NCBI RefSeq assembly: GCF_963676685.1 | Contig: NC_092355.1 | Location: forward strand, 58,563,613-58,627,612 | Length of the DNA: 64,000 nucleotides | Direction of reading: 5' to 3' | Origin: Mytilus edulis | Lineage: Eukaryota; Mollusca; Bivalvia; Mytilida; Mytilidae | Part shown: positions 45,522 to 58,182 of the stretch, in pieces | Position numbering within the stretch: position 1 is the first letter of the stretch | Layout of the letters: each line of letters starts with the position of its first letter | Position numbers and translations under genes: made by a program | The notes under the pieces: generated by a model | Database searches by the model: none | Told to the model about the DNA's origin: nothing | What the model saw: the letters and a program-made list of their open reading frames with translations, nothing else

Positions 45522-47267
45522 TTATATACCGTCAAAAAAATATTATTTTTTATAAAGATTTGCAAAACTTAGTATCATATTTTACCGACAACACTAAGTG
45601 GGATATTCCTTTCTAATGCATTCAGGTTTTAATACGCCCTACGGCTCATTTAGAATGTGAAATAAAACTCGCTAATGAATCTATATATATATAAACCTTT
45701 TAAAAACTATTATCCATACACAATAAAAATATTACTGTAACTGCATGAAGTAAGACACAAATGTATTGTTACCATCCGATAACGGTGTATGACAAATACA
45801 AGACACATTGTAAGTAATTTATTGTACCACTTAGTTTATGGAAAAGGGGGAGGGGTATGTTTTTTGTTCTATTTGTAATGTCATTTCTATCGCGGAAAAG
45901 TGGTTATTTTTTTAACAATTTTAATTGAATCGAATGAAAAATTCAGAAAGATTGTCTTTTGATCGAAAAGCAATACATTTTATTAACAGATAATCAGGAT
46001 ATAATTATATACCCTCCGCACCCGACCCTTTTCTGAGTTACGTTAATGTTATTCAATAGAAAATATAAGATTATCTTATTAGTTGATTATTTGAAAGAGT
46101 AAAAGGTATACATAAAATTTAAAAAGTTAAAGAACTGACACGAAGACGAATATAAATACATGTAGGTCACAGTATGATTTCCTATTCAGCGTTTATGTCC
46201 TGAACATGCATGAAATATTTGCCACTGGACGTTAAGCAAGCAACCAAAAATCAATCAACCTATTCAGGACTCAATAAGATTTTCAAAATCTAACACACGA
46301 ATATGTTAAATCTGGCTTTTTATTTATGAAGGTCTATATTAAAACTCATCTCACATCTCATCTTTTGTTTTTAGCCATGACGTTATCAGTTTATTTTCAA
46401 TCTATGAGTTTGACTGTCCCTCTGGTATCTTTCGTTCCTCTTTTAAAATATACGTGTTTCCGCTCTAACGATACATGCATCCCCGTGCATTAAACAAGAA
46501 GTGGCATGTTTCTATTTCCTCCATCTTTTGTAACTGACAAATTGTCTTCACCAAATGAATTAACTGTTCAAAATTATAAAGTCATCCCTACCTATCAGTA
46601 TATTGTAGTGTGTGGCTGTGGTATCTGTTATTGCAAACAGCTGTGTGGTCCTAATACACAGTATTTCAATGCATGATAAATATATAGTTTTGCGCAACCA
46701 CTTAATAGTTAAATTTGATGACCGTTTTAAGAAATCGTGTATGTTCCAGTTGACGTTTCCACAATACCGTCTTACTTACCTTAAACGGGACTTGCCGCAT
46801 TCTAAGAATTTTCACCGATTTCTACTTACTTGAGAAATTTTTAGTAACATGTTGCGCAGGATATGCTTACCCAACCAGGAATATCAGATATAACCAACGT
46901 TTTTTTGATGGGCTAGTTTTGCTTCGTGATTAGTTTTCTGTGTTATGTTATATTAAATATAAGCCTTCTTGGAAATCTTTCTTTCTTTCTTTTGCCATGG
47001 TTTGTCCGTTTATTTCTACTTATGAGTTAAATTATCCTGTTTTGTATCTTTTACCTCTTCTTTTGAATCATATGATATGATCATGATGACATTAAATATT
47101 TTCAAGAACTCATTAAAGATTTTAAAATCAACATATAATCAGGTGGCATGTTACGGAAGATACATTAAATTTATTCTCGATGATTTGTTGTTCATAAAAT
47201 ATCTTTTATTTCGTAGACAGTAGAAAACACAACTCAATCCATATCCAGAAAAATATAGTTTAACTAT
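45522..47267. other. Pseudogene intron, repeats only
   Basis: LINE-tail copies are at 46355-46450 and 46985-47070. The part from about 46900 to 47267 is homologous to 53640-53950, the left flank of the large 66-bp array. No lost exon was recognised. Confidence 0.5.
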
Positions 47268-47340
47268 GGTCTCTCTCATTGCTTAGTTGTACACAATTTG
47301 TTATCTTCCAACGTTCTCAGTCATGTTATCTCGAGACTTG
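47268..47340 (+). repeat. Single unit of the 66-bp minisatellite
   Basis: GGTCTCTCTCATTGCTTAGT, TGTACACAATTTGTTATC and TTCCAACGTTCTCAGTCATG form about one unit. Both flanks match those of the ~60-unit array at 53954-57918 (left: ATCATGATGA...GTAGAAAACACAA; right: CAACAGTTTTTCCTTATCTT and TTACGAAACTATTT). This is the unexpanded or collapsed state of the same site. Confidence 0.82.
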
Positions 47341-48915
47341 GTTGGTTGTTATTAATATTGAACCTGTATGATATCCATGTTATATCCATCAACAGTTTTT
47401 CCTTATCTTCAAATTTTAATGACCCTAGCAAAATTACACTTGTAACAAAAAAGTTCTGCAATATAGTGTGGTGTTTTTTGACCTTTTCGTCGATTTTTTT
47501 TTTTTTTTATTACGAAACTATTTCAGCTATCAGTATTTGTACAAGCTAGTTACAGGTAATAACAAACTGAAAATAGGAAACTTAATCGTTTAAAATTTAA
47601 ATGCGTACAAAGGGCTATTTTGCGTTTACCGCCATCAAGACCACCAGAGCCGAATATTTGAGAGCCAATGATTTACCATACCGAACAGTTACTAAGAGTA
47701 TTGAAAAATTCTATGAATATTTATTTAAACCCCTCCATCTACCTTAGTATGTGTAAGTGATAAATCCGTATATATCCTTACATTGTCAATATGAAATGTT
47801 ATAGAATCAATCCAATTGAATGGCTGTTTCTTTTTATATTGATGGAAACCCCCAAAAATATATAATACTTAAATATTATATCTTGACAGTGCAATATACT
47901 TGATACAAGTTTTCCAAATTAAAACTTAAATATCCTTAGTACAAGCATACCGTCATTAAGATATAAGTACCTGAGAACATTTACATGAAGAAGTAATTAA
48001 TATTCATTATCCCGATTCTATTGATTTAAGAATCATTTGCTCAAAGGTCAAGATAACAGTGGCTATGCCAGGACTCTTTTTGTTTTTTGTTTTTAGCAAA
48101 AGAAGGATAGGTCATAATGTTTATCAGAGATCTTAACTGAAGTCATTGGATCGAATGTCAAAGTTGAATTTCGAAAGCATCACTTACATGTTTTCGGATA
48201 ACATCTTCTGAACCGTTCGTTAAATCAACGCTTTGATTTGATACAATATCTCGGTAACACTTCTATTGGTTATTGATAATATCCTTAAAAAAATTAGGAT
48301 AATTATATTTAGTTCAAGATAGTTATTTATTTTGAGGCAAATTTGTAAACGGTCAAGATCACAAAAGCAATTATTAAACTAAAATTTAAGCAAATAACGG
48401 TTTAATCGTCGCATCCATGAAGATCGGATATGTGGTTATGTAACCATGGTGCTTCTGTTGTTATCCAATTGTGGTTGATATAACTTTAACGTTCTTGAAG
48501 TTCTTACTAAATCAGATGACACATTTTCATCATCAGGAAAGCAAGTAGGGGAACCCTCCGAGTTCAAGCAAGAAAATATAAAAAATGTATGGGGGAGCTC
48601 GTCAAGAACATACTCTATTACGTGCATCAACTAAATTAAGTCCTTCACGGATTAAATAATAACTAGTAAAGGATTTCTATCCCTTATCTTTAATTAGTAC
48701 ACACATACATTTATTTCAGCTGACATCGGAAGAGTTTACCCTATTGGAATATGCATACAAAGTAAAGAGACACAAGGAAACTGGACACATATCGATGGAT
48801 CTACGATGGATTATTTCATGTGGCTACCAAATTAACCAAGTAGAGCATCAAATGTTATTCGCATGCTTCGGTCTCTAAACTACGGTTGGAAGTCTTCTAA
48901 TCCCGAACTAAATTG

Positions 48916-49794
48916 TACCAGCAGGGTTTCCGCTGGCGGTCGCCATTTTCGCAATTTGCGAAAAAATAATAATTGTGGCGATAAAAATTCGTCATTTGCG
49001 AAAGAATTTGGCGAAAGAAATATATAAACCGATCTATTTTCCTCCATCTTGTTTATTTACTTTTTTTCGAGTTTCTCGGACTTTACCTGATCAGACAATA
49101 CTCGGAATTCATCTTGACCTCATTAAGATTTAGACAGAAAATCAATAATCAGCTGATTGCATTTTATAGCTATCGACAACAAAGGACTAATTAATAAAGG
49201 TGTTGATTGAATTGTTTCACAAAATGATATGGTCAAATGGCTTCCGCTATAAATGTCACATACAGAATTTATTTACATCTTTGCGACGCACGTGTTTAAA
49301 GCAAACTTTTGACATCTCTCCCTTTAAAGATAGTTTTGAAAAGAAAGCTGTTGTTGTGACGAAAATTGTTCAAAAGCAAGAAAAATCTCCGATTTAAAAC
49401 TTTAATTCTTTTATCCTTTGACTTTAATAAAGTCGTTTGAGTGACACATGCACGTGTTTCAAGCATAGTTGTACATCTCAACTTTTTCATTTACGATGGT
49501 CAAGAAAAGAAAACTGTCGTTATGAAAAAATCTATCCAAAAGGCTGTGAACAACCCCTCGAATGAGAGTAACCCTTCAATGTAATGACTACACATGAAAT
49601 GAGGGATCAATTTCATGTGATAAAAGCTTTTGTTTTGTTGTAAAAATTACTTCTTAGTACAAAAGGGCACAACAGGAAAAAAATATCTTTATGTTACTTG
49701 GCGAAAAAAATAATAAAGTGGCGAAAAATATATTGTTTTGGCGAAAGAGGTGGCAAAAAAAATAATTGACCCAGGGGAAACCCTGGTACCTACA
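48916..49794. mobile_element. hAT-like element inside pseudogene exon 3
   Basis: The left end CAGGGTTTCCGCTGG is matched by the reverse complement of the right end, CAGGGTTTCCCCTGG. GTACC borders both sides, consistent with a target duplication of 5 bp or a degraded 8 bp. The interior repeats GGCGAAA/TTTCGCC-type words near both ends (TTTTCGCAATTTGCGAAAAA; TTGGCGAAAGAGGTGGCAAA). No transposase is present. It splits the codons between NCT and TYMC of the lectin domain. Confidence 0.78.
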
Positions 49795-49850
49795 TGTGTG
49801 ATTACAAAATTAAACGACGGTGACGCTATTCACGATAGGGAAAAACGTTT

Positions 49851-50748
49851 CTTTTTCTTTAAGTTTTACTTTTCTACTGTTCTTTGTCATGCAAATCGGA
49901 TAAATTAATTTAGAATAAACTAATGTATAATATGTATCTATTACACTCCATTCATAGACAAACTGGTATCGTTCTTAAAGGTTGTATTTGGACATTTAAC
50001 GAGCAAAGATGCCGCCACAAAATCATTTTATCCTGTAAGATAAGTTCAAGACTTATAAATTCAAATTAGTCTCTAGTTAGTATGAATTATTTCTTAAAAA
50101 ACTCTAGAAAACATTGATTAATCTTGATTATTCCTTAAGCAGACATTGCAATTTTTAATTTACAATTGATCTTCGCTTGCTCCAATTTGACGTCGAAACA
50201 ACAGTTAACATAAGTAACTATTTTACTTGCTGATAACCAGTATTGTGCGAATTATGCCCCAAAAAATTAAAAGAAACCTCAAAAATTCATTAAAAAGAAA
50301 TATTTTTTTCAAAATTTGCTGCATTATAACATCATGTTTTGCCATGATGTTTATCCGGTGGTTAAAACAATCTATGGAATTTCGCGCAATATAATTTCAT
50401 ATGAATTTTAAACATTTTTAAAAGCTCTGCCGCACTATTTCGTTTTGTTATGCAGTGGAATAAAAAAAAATACCAGTTCAGGTTGTTTTTTATTTTAACT
50501 TTTACACGGCGAAATCAACAAATAAAGACAACAGTAGTATATCGGTGTTCAAAAGGCAGAATCGATCGAAGAAAACAAATCTGGGTTACAAACTAAAACC
50601 CAAGGAAACACATCAACTATTACGGGAAAACAAAGGACCAACAGGAAACTGAAGTGCGATACAAACAAACGTCAACATACATACAAACGAACTATTAGTA
50701 TTTGATAATAACTGCCACATTCCTTACTTTTTACAGGACATTTTAAGA
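49851..50748. other. Intergenic
   Basis: No gene is seen. AATAAA at about 49913 may be the old polyadenylation signal of the pseudogene. Confidence 0.35.
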
Positions 50749-50960
50749 GTACTGTAAATTCAGAAATTATTGCGTGCATTTATTATTGCGATTTTCTCAT
50801 TTTACACTTGAATGCGATTCTAATTTTTACGATTTTGAGAAAAGTCATGCTTAATTCAGTTAAAATATTACAAAATGCGAGTTTTAATTATTGCGTTTAC
50901 AACTCAGTCGTATTATTCGCAATAATAAAAACCTCGCAATAATTTCTGAATTTACAGTAC
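50749..50960. mobile_element. MITE with 26-bp perfect terminal inverted repeats
   Basis: The ends GTACTGTAAATTCAGAAATT + ATTGCG (50749-50774) and their exact reverse complement (50935-50960) enclose 212 bp. The interior repeats ATTATTGCG / CGCAATAAT. A TA dinucleotide at each end (GTA...TAC) would fit a Tc1/mariner-type target site, but this is not proven. Confidence 0.85.
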
Positions 50961-52439
50961 ATTGTGGGTTGACATAAAAAAAAAATAGAAGATGAAGAAT
51001 AGTCAATGAAATAACTCTTACCAGAGTCCAAATGACACAGCATAGTCAGTTTTAAAGGGAAATGAATTGAAAAAAGTAAGAATCTTAATTTTAGCTTCTT
51101 TTATATGTTTTAGTGTTTAGTATGACGTCCATTATCTCTGAATTAGTGCATAATTTTGTTTAGGGTCCAGCTGAAGCAAGTCTCCGGGTTCGGGATTTCT
51201 TCGCTGTATGAATGTCCATTGGTGGCATTCGGTCGTGTTCTGCTATTTGGTCGGGTAGTTGTCTTTGTAACACGTCCCCCATTTTTTTCGCAATTTTATT
51301 GACTTCATGTTTACGGACATAGTCTATAGAATACATCAAATATGAGCAAAACACTATGACCTTTATTTCAAACTTCAGAGAGGATTTTACCAAATTGTAT
51401 ATATTTAATCGATGAGAGTCAGATTTCGGGTAATGCTAAGCCGGCTGATATATTGAAGCAGTTGGATCCCCTCATAATTCTCATACAAGAAAAAATCATA
51501 TTTGCTTTTCAATTGAAAAAGAAATAAAATCTGAAATACAAAGTACATTTGTAGGTCATTTTGTAACGTTATTTGTAATTGACATGTGTATGGTTCATTT
51601 AACACCTTAGATGATCGTTTATCTGTTGATCTCAGGTTAATTTGGGTCAGTACGTCTTATTTCAAGTAAGCAGCATTTAACATGTTTACCGAGACAATTC
51701 GTAAGCATAGCTTATATCCGAAAGCAATTATTTTATCAAATATCCAATGATTGTTGTTATTAATAAAAGACGAAAAACATTTTTTTTTTTTTGCAATGAA
51801 CAAATCCATAGAAGACATAGTGTGCAAAAAAGCTGACATATTATAAATTTGAAAGTGTGCAACCTTGACCTTTCATCGTGATATGACAGAAATTGCATCG
51901 TACGAGAAGTTGACGAGACCGGGCAAAAAAGATAGTACAGATGATATGCTTTCGAATGTTATATGATTTACCGTATGTTAGGTCTGTGCATTAAACACTA
52001 AATGTTATGCTTAATGTCACACGTTTGATTATTTTGTCCCACAAATAAATATAAAACAGTTAAGTATTTTTATGAAAATTATTTTCGATAGGCTTCTTAA
52101 TTACACGAATTTAAGATTGTTGATCAAACCCGAAAATTGGTACCCACGAATAAAAGTACTTTCCTATAAGAAAACATGGAGTTACCAGTAAACATGGTAA
52201 ATGTAAGATATACAATGAGACAAATAAAAGAAATTTATGACATCTAATTAGAAAGATCAACAGTGTTAGTACCTAAAATAGATATAGCAAGATCATAATA
52301 AATTCTTTGTGAAGTTCATACGTAATATTTATCAATAATATTTTAATATCTTCTAATGACTTTTAACAAAATTGTTTTCATGGACTGGTTTTGCATTTTA
52401 ATTATGTTTATAAGATTTCTCGTTAATCTGTACTCACAT
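50961..52439. other. Intergenic, no gene recognised
   Basis: A short retroelement tail trace is at 51020-51060 (ACCAGAGTCCAAATGACACA, GCATAGTCAGTTTTAAAGG). The 60-77-codon frames on the minus strand lack domains and splice context. Confidence 0.4.
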
Positions 52440-53040
52440 ACTAAAAATAAACTACCAGACTGTCTTATGCTATTTTTAACAGGTTTAATAAGCTGCAGGC
52501 AATTTGTCTAGGTATCTTTGGATGTATTTGATTGCCGAATGTCATTGTGTCCGTCTATATGCACTGTGGAGAGGGCTTACATAGGCTATGCCTGTTGCCC
52601 AATCCAATTCAATTTATTTGAATAAAATATTGTTTAAACTATATGCACTGAAATACTAAAAATAAACTTCCAGACTGTCTGATAATATATTGAACAGATA
52701 TTAACAAGCTGCAATCTAATTTTTAATGGTATAGTTTTAAATTTAATAAAGAGAATACATCAGAATGATGAGGTATCAATGTGAACGGGTAAAACCCGCT
52801 CAACTGTCTTATAATATATTCAACAGATATAAATAAGCTGCAAGCGAATTTTACAAGGTAGTTCTAAATTCAATATAGAGAATATGTCAGAACGAATGAG
52901 GTATCAATGTGAACGGGTAAAATCCGCTCTACTATATATGTTATAATATATTGCAGAGATGTTTATAAGCTGCAATCAAATTTCCAAGGTACATCTAAAT
53001 TTGTTATATAGAATGAGTCCGAGTGATGAGTGAAAGACTG
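52440..53040 (+). repeat. ~130-bp tandem repeat, about 3.5 units
   Basis: CTGTCTGATAATATATTGAA at 52675 recurs as CTGTCTTATAATATATTCAA near 52806 and ATGTTATAATATATTGCAGA near 52938, each followed by ATA..AAGCTGCAA and AGGTATCAATGTGAACGGGT (the last in two units). A more diverged unit precedes at 52450-52510. Confidence 0.78.
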
Positions 53041-53953
53041 CACATGACTTAAGAAGTCATTGTTTAAGAATTTTTGTGATCAAAATGGCCGTTTCAAGAG
53101 AAGTAGTAAAAAGTACAATAACAAAAATTCCGAACTCTAAAAATTCAAAATGGAAAGTCCCTAAATAGGTTTTTAGAAAGGAGTGTTTTAGTTGCATGTC
53201 ACTAATGGCTTTCTAACTGTCAATCAATAATTGAATATTATTTGATATTTATCTTGATACTAATTGGACAAATCCACCGCCACATAACCACCACATAATA
53301 AGTTTAATCAAAACGTTCAAACAAAACAATATTTAATATTGTTTCGTGTCGGTACATATTCGCATAAAAGGGACAAGGAGACGACAGGGTTTAACTATAA
53401 TCGTTTGTTATACACAACTTTGCATCAAAACTAACAAAAAAATATGAATGTTTACCAATTGTTTTTTTTTTTTTGGAAAATTGAAGTGTTATGGATTATT
53501 TCGGAGAAAGTGTTATTCCCAATGAAACTGATTATATAAACTATTATAATTAATAGACCTAGCTTTAAAATTTAAGCATTCTATCTCTATTGCTTAGTAT
53601 TTAGTTTCCTATATTGTGTAGGTGTTGTTTTCGTTTCACGTTTGAAGTTCACATGGCCAAGAGGTGTGTTGTCCGTCATCGTCTATCGTAAGTCAAGTAT
53701 AATGTTTTCTTTCTTTGAAAACTTTCATTCTTTTCTTCTGCCACGGCTTCTCAGTTTGTTTTCTACGAATGAGTTTAAAGATCCTTTAACTATCTTTCAA
53801 TTCTTTTTTTGAATCATATAACATGATCATGATGATAGTAAAACTGTTTTAAAACTTCTGGGTGATTTGTTGAACAAAACCTTCTCTTTTAATTATTATA
53901 TAGACAGGTAGAAAACACAATTCCATGCAAATACAGAAACACATAATTTTAAC
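53041..53953. other. Left flank of the large minisatellite
   Basis: About 53640-53950 is homologous to 46900-47267, including a degraded LINE tail at 53735-53815. No exon 1 of the lectin family was found upstream of the array. Confidence 0.5.
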
Positions 53954-56900
53954 TCTGGTCTCTCTGATTAGTTAGTGGTACACAATTTAATCTCTTCCTA
54001 CCTTAACAGCCATGACAACTCGGGTCTCTCTGATTAGTTAGTGGTACACAATTTAATCTCGCCCTACGTTAACAGTCAGGACTACTCGGGTCTTTCTGAG
54101 TAGTTAGTGGTACACAATTTAATCTCTTCCTACCTTAACAGCCATGCCAACTCGGTCTCTCTGATAACTTAGTGGTACACAGTTTAATCTCGTCCTAAAT
54201 TAACAGTCAGGATTACTCGAGTCTTTCTGAGTGGTTAGTAGTACACAATTTATTCTCGTCCTACGTTAACAATCAGGACAACTCGGGTCTCTCTCATTGG
54301 TTCGTGGTACACAATTTAATCTCGTTCTACGTTAACAGTCAGGACTACTCGGGTCGTTTCGAGTGGTTAGTGGTACACAATATTCTCGTCCTACGTTAAC
54401 AGTCAGGACAACTCGGGTCTCTCTGATAAGTTAGTGGTACATAATTTATTCTCGTCCTACGTTAACAGTCAGGACAACTCGGATCTTTCTGATTGGTTAG
54501 TGGTACATAATTTACTCTCTCTCAACGTTCACAGTCAGGACTACTCGGGTCTCTCTTATTGGTTAGTGGTACACAATTTACTCTCTTTCAACGTTAACAG
54601 TCAGGACAACTCGGGTCTCTCTGATTGGTTAGTGGTTCACAATTTACTCTCTTCCAACGTTAACAGTCAGGACTACTCGGGTCTCTCTGATTGATTAGTG
54701 GTATACAATTTTACTCTCTTCCAACATTAACAGTCAGGATAACTCGGGTCTCTCTGATTGGTTAGTGGTACAAAATTTACTCTCTTCAAACGTTAACAGT
54801 CATGACTACTCGGGTCTCTCTGATTGGTTAGTGGTACATAATTTACTCTCTTCCAACGTTACCAGCCAGGACAACTCGGGTCCCTCTGATTGGTTAGTGG
54901 TACAAAATTTACTCTCTTCAAACGTTAACAGTCATGACTACTCGGGTCTCTCTGATTGGTTAGTGGTACATAATTTACTCTCTTCCAACGTTAACAGTCA
55001 GGACAACTCTGGTCTCTCTTATTGTTTAGTGGTACACAATTAACTCACTTTCAACGTTAATAGTCAGGACAAATCTGTTCTGTTTGATTGGTTAGTGGTG
55101 CACAATTTACTCTCTTTAAACGTTAACATTTAGGACAACTCTGGTCTGTCTGATTGGTTAGTGGTCCACAATATTCTCTCTTCCAACGTTAACAGTCAGA
55201 ACAACTCGAGTCTCTCTGATTATTTGCTGGTGCACAATTTATTCTCTTCCAACGTTAACAGTCAGGACAACTCTGGTCTCTCTGATTGGTTAGTGGTACA
55301 CAATTTACTCTCTTCCTACGTTAACAGCCATGACTATTCGGATCTCTCTGATTGGTAAGTGGTCCACAATTTACTCTCTTCCAACGTTAACAGCCAGGAC
55401 AACTCGGGTCTCTCTGATTGGTTAGTGGTACACAATTTACTCTCTTCCAACGTTAACAGTCAGGACAACTCTGGTCACTCTGATTGGTTAGTGGTACACA
55501 ATTTAATCTCTTCCAACGTTAACAGTCAGGACAACTCGTGTCTATCTGATTGGTTAGTGGTACACAATTGAATCTCATCCAACGTTAGCAGCCATGAATA
55601 CTCGGGTCTCTCTGATTTGTTAATGGTTCAAAATTTACTCTTTTCTAACGTTAACAGTCTGGACAAATCTGGTATCTGATTGTTTAGTGGTCTACAATTT
55701 ACTCTCTTCCAACGTTTACAGTCAGAACAACTCGGGTCTCTCTGATTGGTTAGTGGTGCACAATTTACTCTCTTTCAACGTTAACAATCAGGACTACTCG
55801 GGTCTCTCTGATTGGTAAGTGGTCCACAATTTAATATATTCCAACGTTAACAGTCAGGACAACTCTGGTCTCTTTGATTGGTTAGTGGTGCACAATTTAC
55901 TCTCTTTCAACGTTAACAATCAGGACTACTCGGGTCTCTCTGATTGGTAAGTGGTCCACAATTTAATATCTTCCAACGTTAACAGTCAGGACAACTCTGG
56001 TCTCTTTGATTGGTTAGTGGTGCACAATTTACTCTCTTCAAACGTTAACAGTCAGGACAACTCTGGTCTCTCTGATTGTTTAGTGGTACACAATTTACTC
56101 TCTTCCTACGTTAACAGCCATGACTATTCGGATCTTTCTGATTGGTAAGTGGTACACAATTTACTGTCTTCAAACGTTAACAGTCAGAACAACTCGGGTC
56201 TCTCTGATTGGTTAGTGGTGCAAAATTTACTCTCTTCCAACTTTAACAGTCAGGACTACTCGGGTCTCTCTGATTGGTTAGTGGTACATAATTTACTCTC
56301 TTCCAACGTAAACAGTCAGGACAACTCTGGTCTCTTTGATTGGTTAGTGGTACACAATTTACTCTCTTCCAACGTTAATAGTCAGGACAACTCGTGTCTA
56401 TCTGATTGGTAAGTGGTGCACAATTTACTCTCTTCCAACGTTAACAGTCTGGACAACTCGGGTCTCTCCGATTGGTTAGTAGTACACAATCTACTTTCTT
56501 CATATATCAACAGTCAGAACTACTCGGGTCTCTCTGATTAGTTGGTGATACACAATTTACTCTCTTCCTACGTTAACAGTCAGAACAACTCGGGTCTCTC
56601 TGATTGGTTAGTGGTACACAATTTACTCTCTTCCAACGTTTACAGTCAGGACTACTCGGGTCTCTCTGTTTGGTAAGTGGTACACAATTTACTTCCTTCA
56701 TATGTTAAAAGTCAGAACTACTCGGGTCTCTCTGATTAGTTGGTGATACACAATTTACTCTCTTCCTACGTTAACAGTCAGAACAACTCGGGTCTCTCTG
56801 ATTGGTTAGTGGTACACAATCCACTCTCTTCCAACGTTAACAGTCTGGACAACTCGGGTCTCCCTGATTAGCTAGTTGTGCACAATTTACTCTTTTCCTA

Positions 56901-57918
56901 CGTTAATAGTCAGATCAACATTGGTCTCTCTGATTAGTTAGTGTTACACAATTTACTCTCTTCCAACGTTAACAGTCAGGACTACTCGGGTCTCTCTGAT
57001 CAGTTGGTGGTACACAATATACTCTCTTCTAACGTTTACAGTCTGGACAACTCTGGTCTCTCTGATTGGTAAGTGGTACACAATTTAATCTCTTCATATC
57101 TTAACAGTCGGAACAACTCTGGTCTATCTGATTGGTTAGTGGTGCCCAATTTACTCTCTTCCAATATAAACAGCCAGGACACCTCTGGTCTCTCTGATTG
57201 GTTAGTGGTACACATTTTACTCTCTTCCTACGTTAACAGTCAGGACAACTCGGGTCTCTCTGATTGGTTAGTGGTGCACAATTAACTCTCTTCCAACGTT
57301 AACAGCCAGGACAACTCGGGTCTCTTTGATTGGTTATTGGTACACAATTTACTCTCTTCCTACGTTAACAGCCAGGACAACTCGGGTCTCTTTGATTGGT
57401 TATTGGTACACAATTTACTCTCTTCCTACGTTAACAGCCAGGACAACTCGGGTCTCTCTGATTGGTAAATTGTACACAATTTACTCTCTTCCAACGTTAA
57501 CAGTCAGGACAACTCTGGTCTCTTTGATTGGTTAGTGGTACATAATTTACTCTCTTCCAACGTTTACAGTCAGGACAACTCTGGTCTCTCTTATTAGGTA
57601 GTGGTACACAATTTACTCTCTTCCAACGTTAACAGTCAGGACAACTCGGGTCTCTCCGATTGGTTAGTAGTACATAATCTACTTTCTTCATATATTAACA
57701 GTCAGAACTACTCGGGTCTCTCTGATTAGTTGATAATACACAATTTACTCTCTTCATACGTTAATAGTCAGGACGACTCTGGTCTCTCTGATTGGTAAGT
57801 GGTACACAATTTACTCCCTTCATATGTTAACAGTCAGAACTACTCGGGTCTCTCTGATTAGTTGGTGATACACAATTTAATCTCGTCCTACGTTAACAGG
57901 CAAGATGACTCGGGTCTC
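53954..57918 (+). repeat. 66-bp minisatellite, about 60 units
   Basis: It consists of tandem 66-bp units GGTCTCTCTGATTGGTTAGT / GGTACACAATTTACTCTC / TTCCAACGTTAACAGTCAGG / ACAACTCG with mostly single-base differences. Sub-variants (GACTACTCGGG, CATATGTTAACAG, TTGGTGATACACAA) recur in runs, suggesting local multi-unit duplication. Since 66 = 3 x 22, long frames reading WLVVHNLLSSNVNSQDNSG appear, but TAA/TGA/TAG occur in many units and no frame spans the array. It ends 264 bp before an intact lectin exon 2, in what should be its upstream intron. Confidence 0.95.
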
Positions 57919-58182
57919 TGAGATTGGTTGGTTGTTTTTATTATGGGTTTTAAAAATGTAATCGTTTTATATCCGCAAACAGTTTTTCCTTACCTTAGAA
58001 TTGTTGTGAACCTAACATAATCACACTTGTCCAAAAAAATATTCTGCAAAATAGTGTGTCGTTTTGTGGCTTTTTCGAAATTATTGTTATTAAATTAATA
58101 ACTTTTTTTTATTACGAAACTATTTACACAATTTGTATTTACTCCATAATAAGATACTTGCCGATAATTACCATTTTTGTAG

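Larger units (their letters stand above)
42696..49850 (+). pseudogene. PAN/Apple + C-type lectin pseudogene
   Basis: Exon 1 (42696-43009) begins like the intact copies (start, signal peptide, KPEYDNKYEVENAIGTYHVRSVGLCG) but loses 5 bp after ATGTATATCAATG, which shifts the frame. It also gains 9 bp in the CTATACCATGTATACTG segment, and its donor is changed from AACGTAAGT to AAAGTCTGG. Exon 2 is reduced to its last ~13 bp (AAGCTAGTTACAG|GTAATAAC, about 47547-47560). Exon 3 starts at 48721 after TTATTTCAG and reads DIGRVYPIGICIQSKETQGN, then WLPN, where CAA has become TAA, then is split near 48915-48925 by a transposon and resumes with TYMCDYKIKRR and a stop near 49820. Intron 1 contains two nested insertions (43333-44118 and 44391-44826). 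The several independent lesions indicate a long-dead copy. Confidence 0.85.

Noticed and set aside
54434..56412. Several open frames of 65-92 codons in the large 66-bp array
   Set aside because: They follow from a unit length of 22 codons; stops are frequent and no frame continues through the array.
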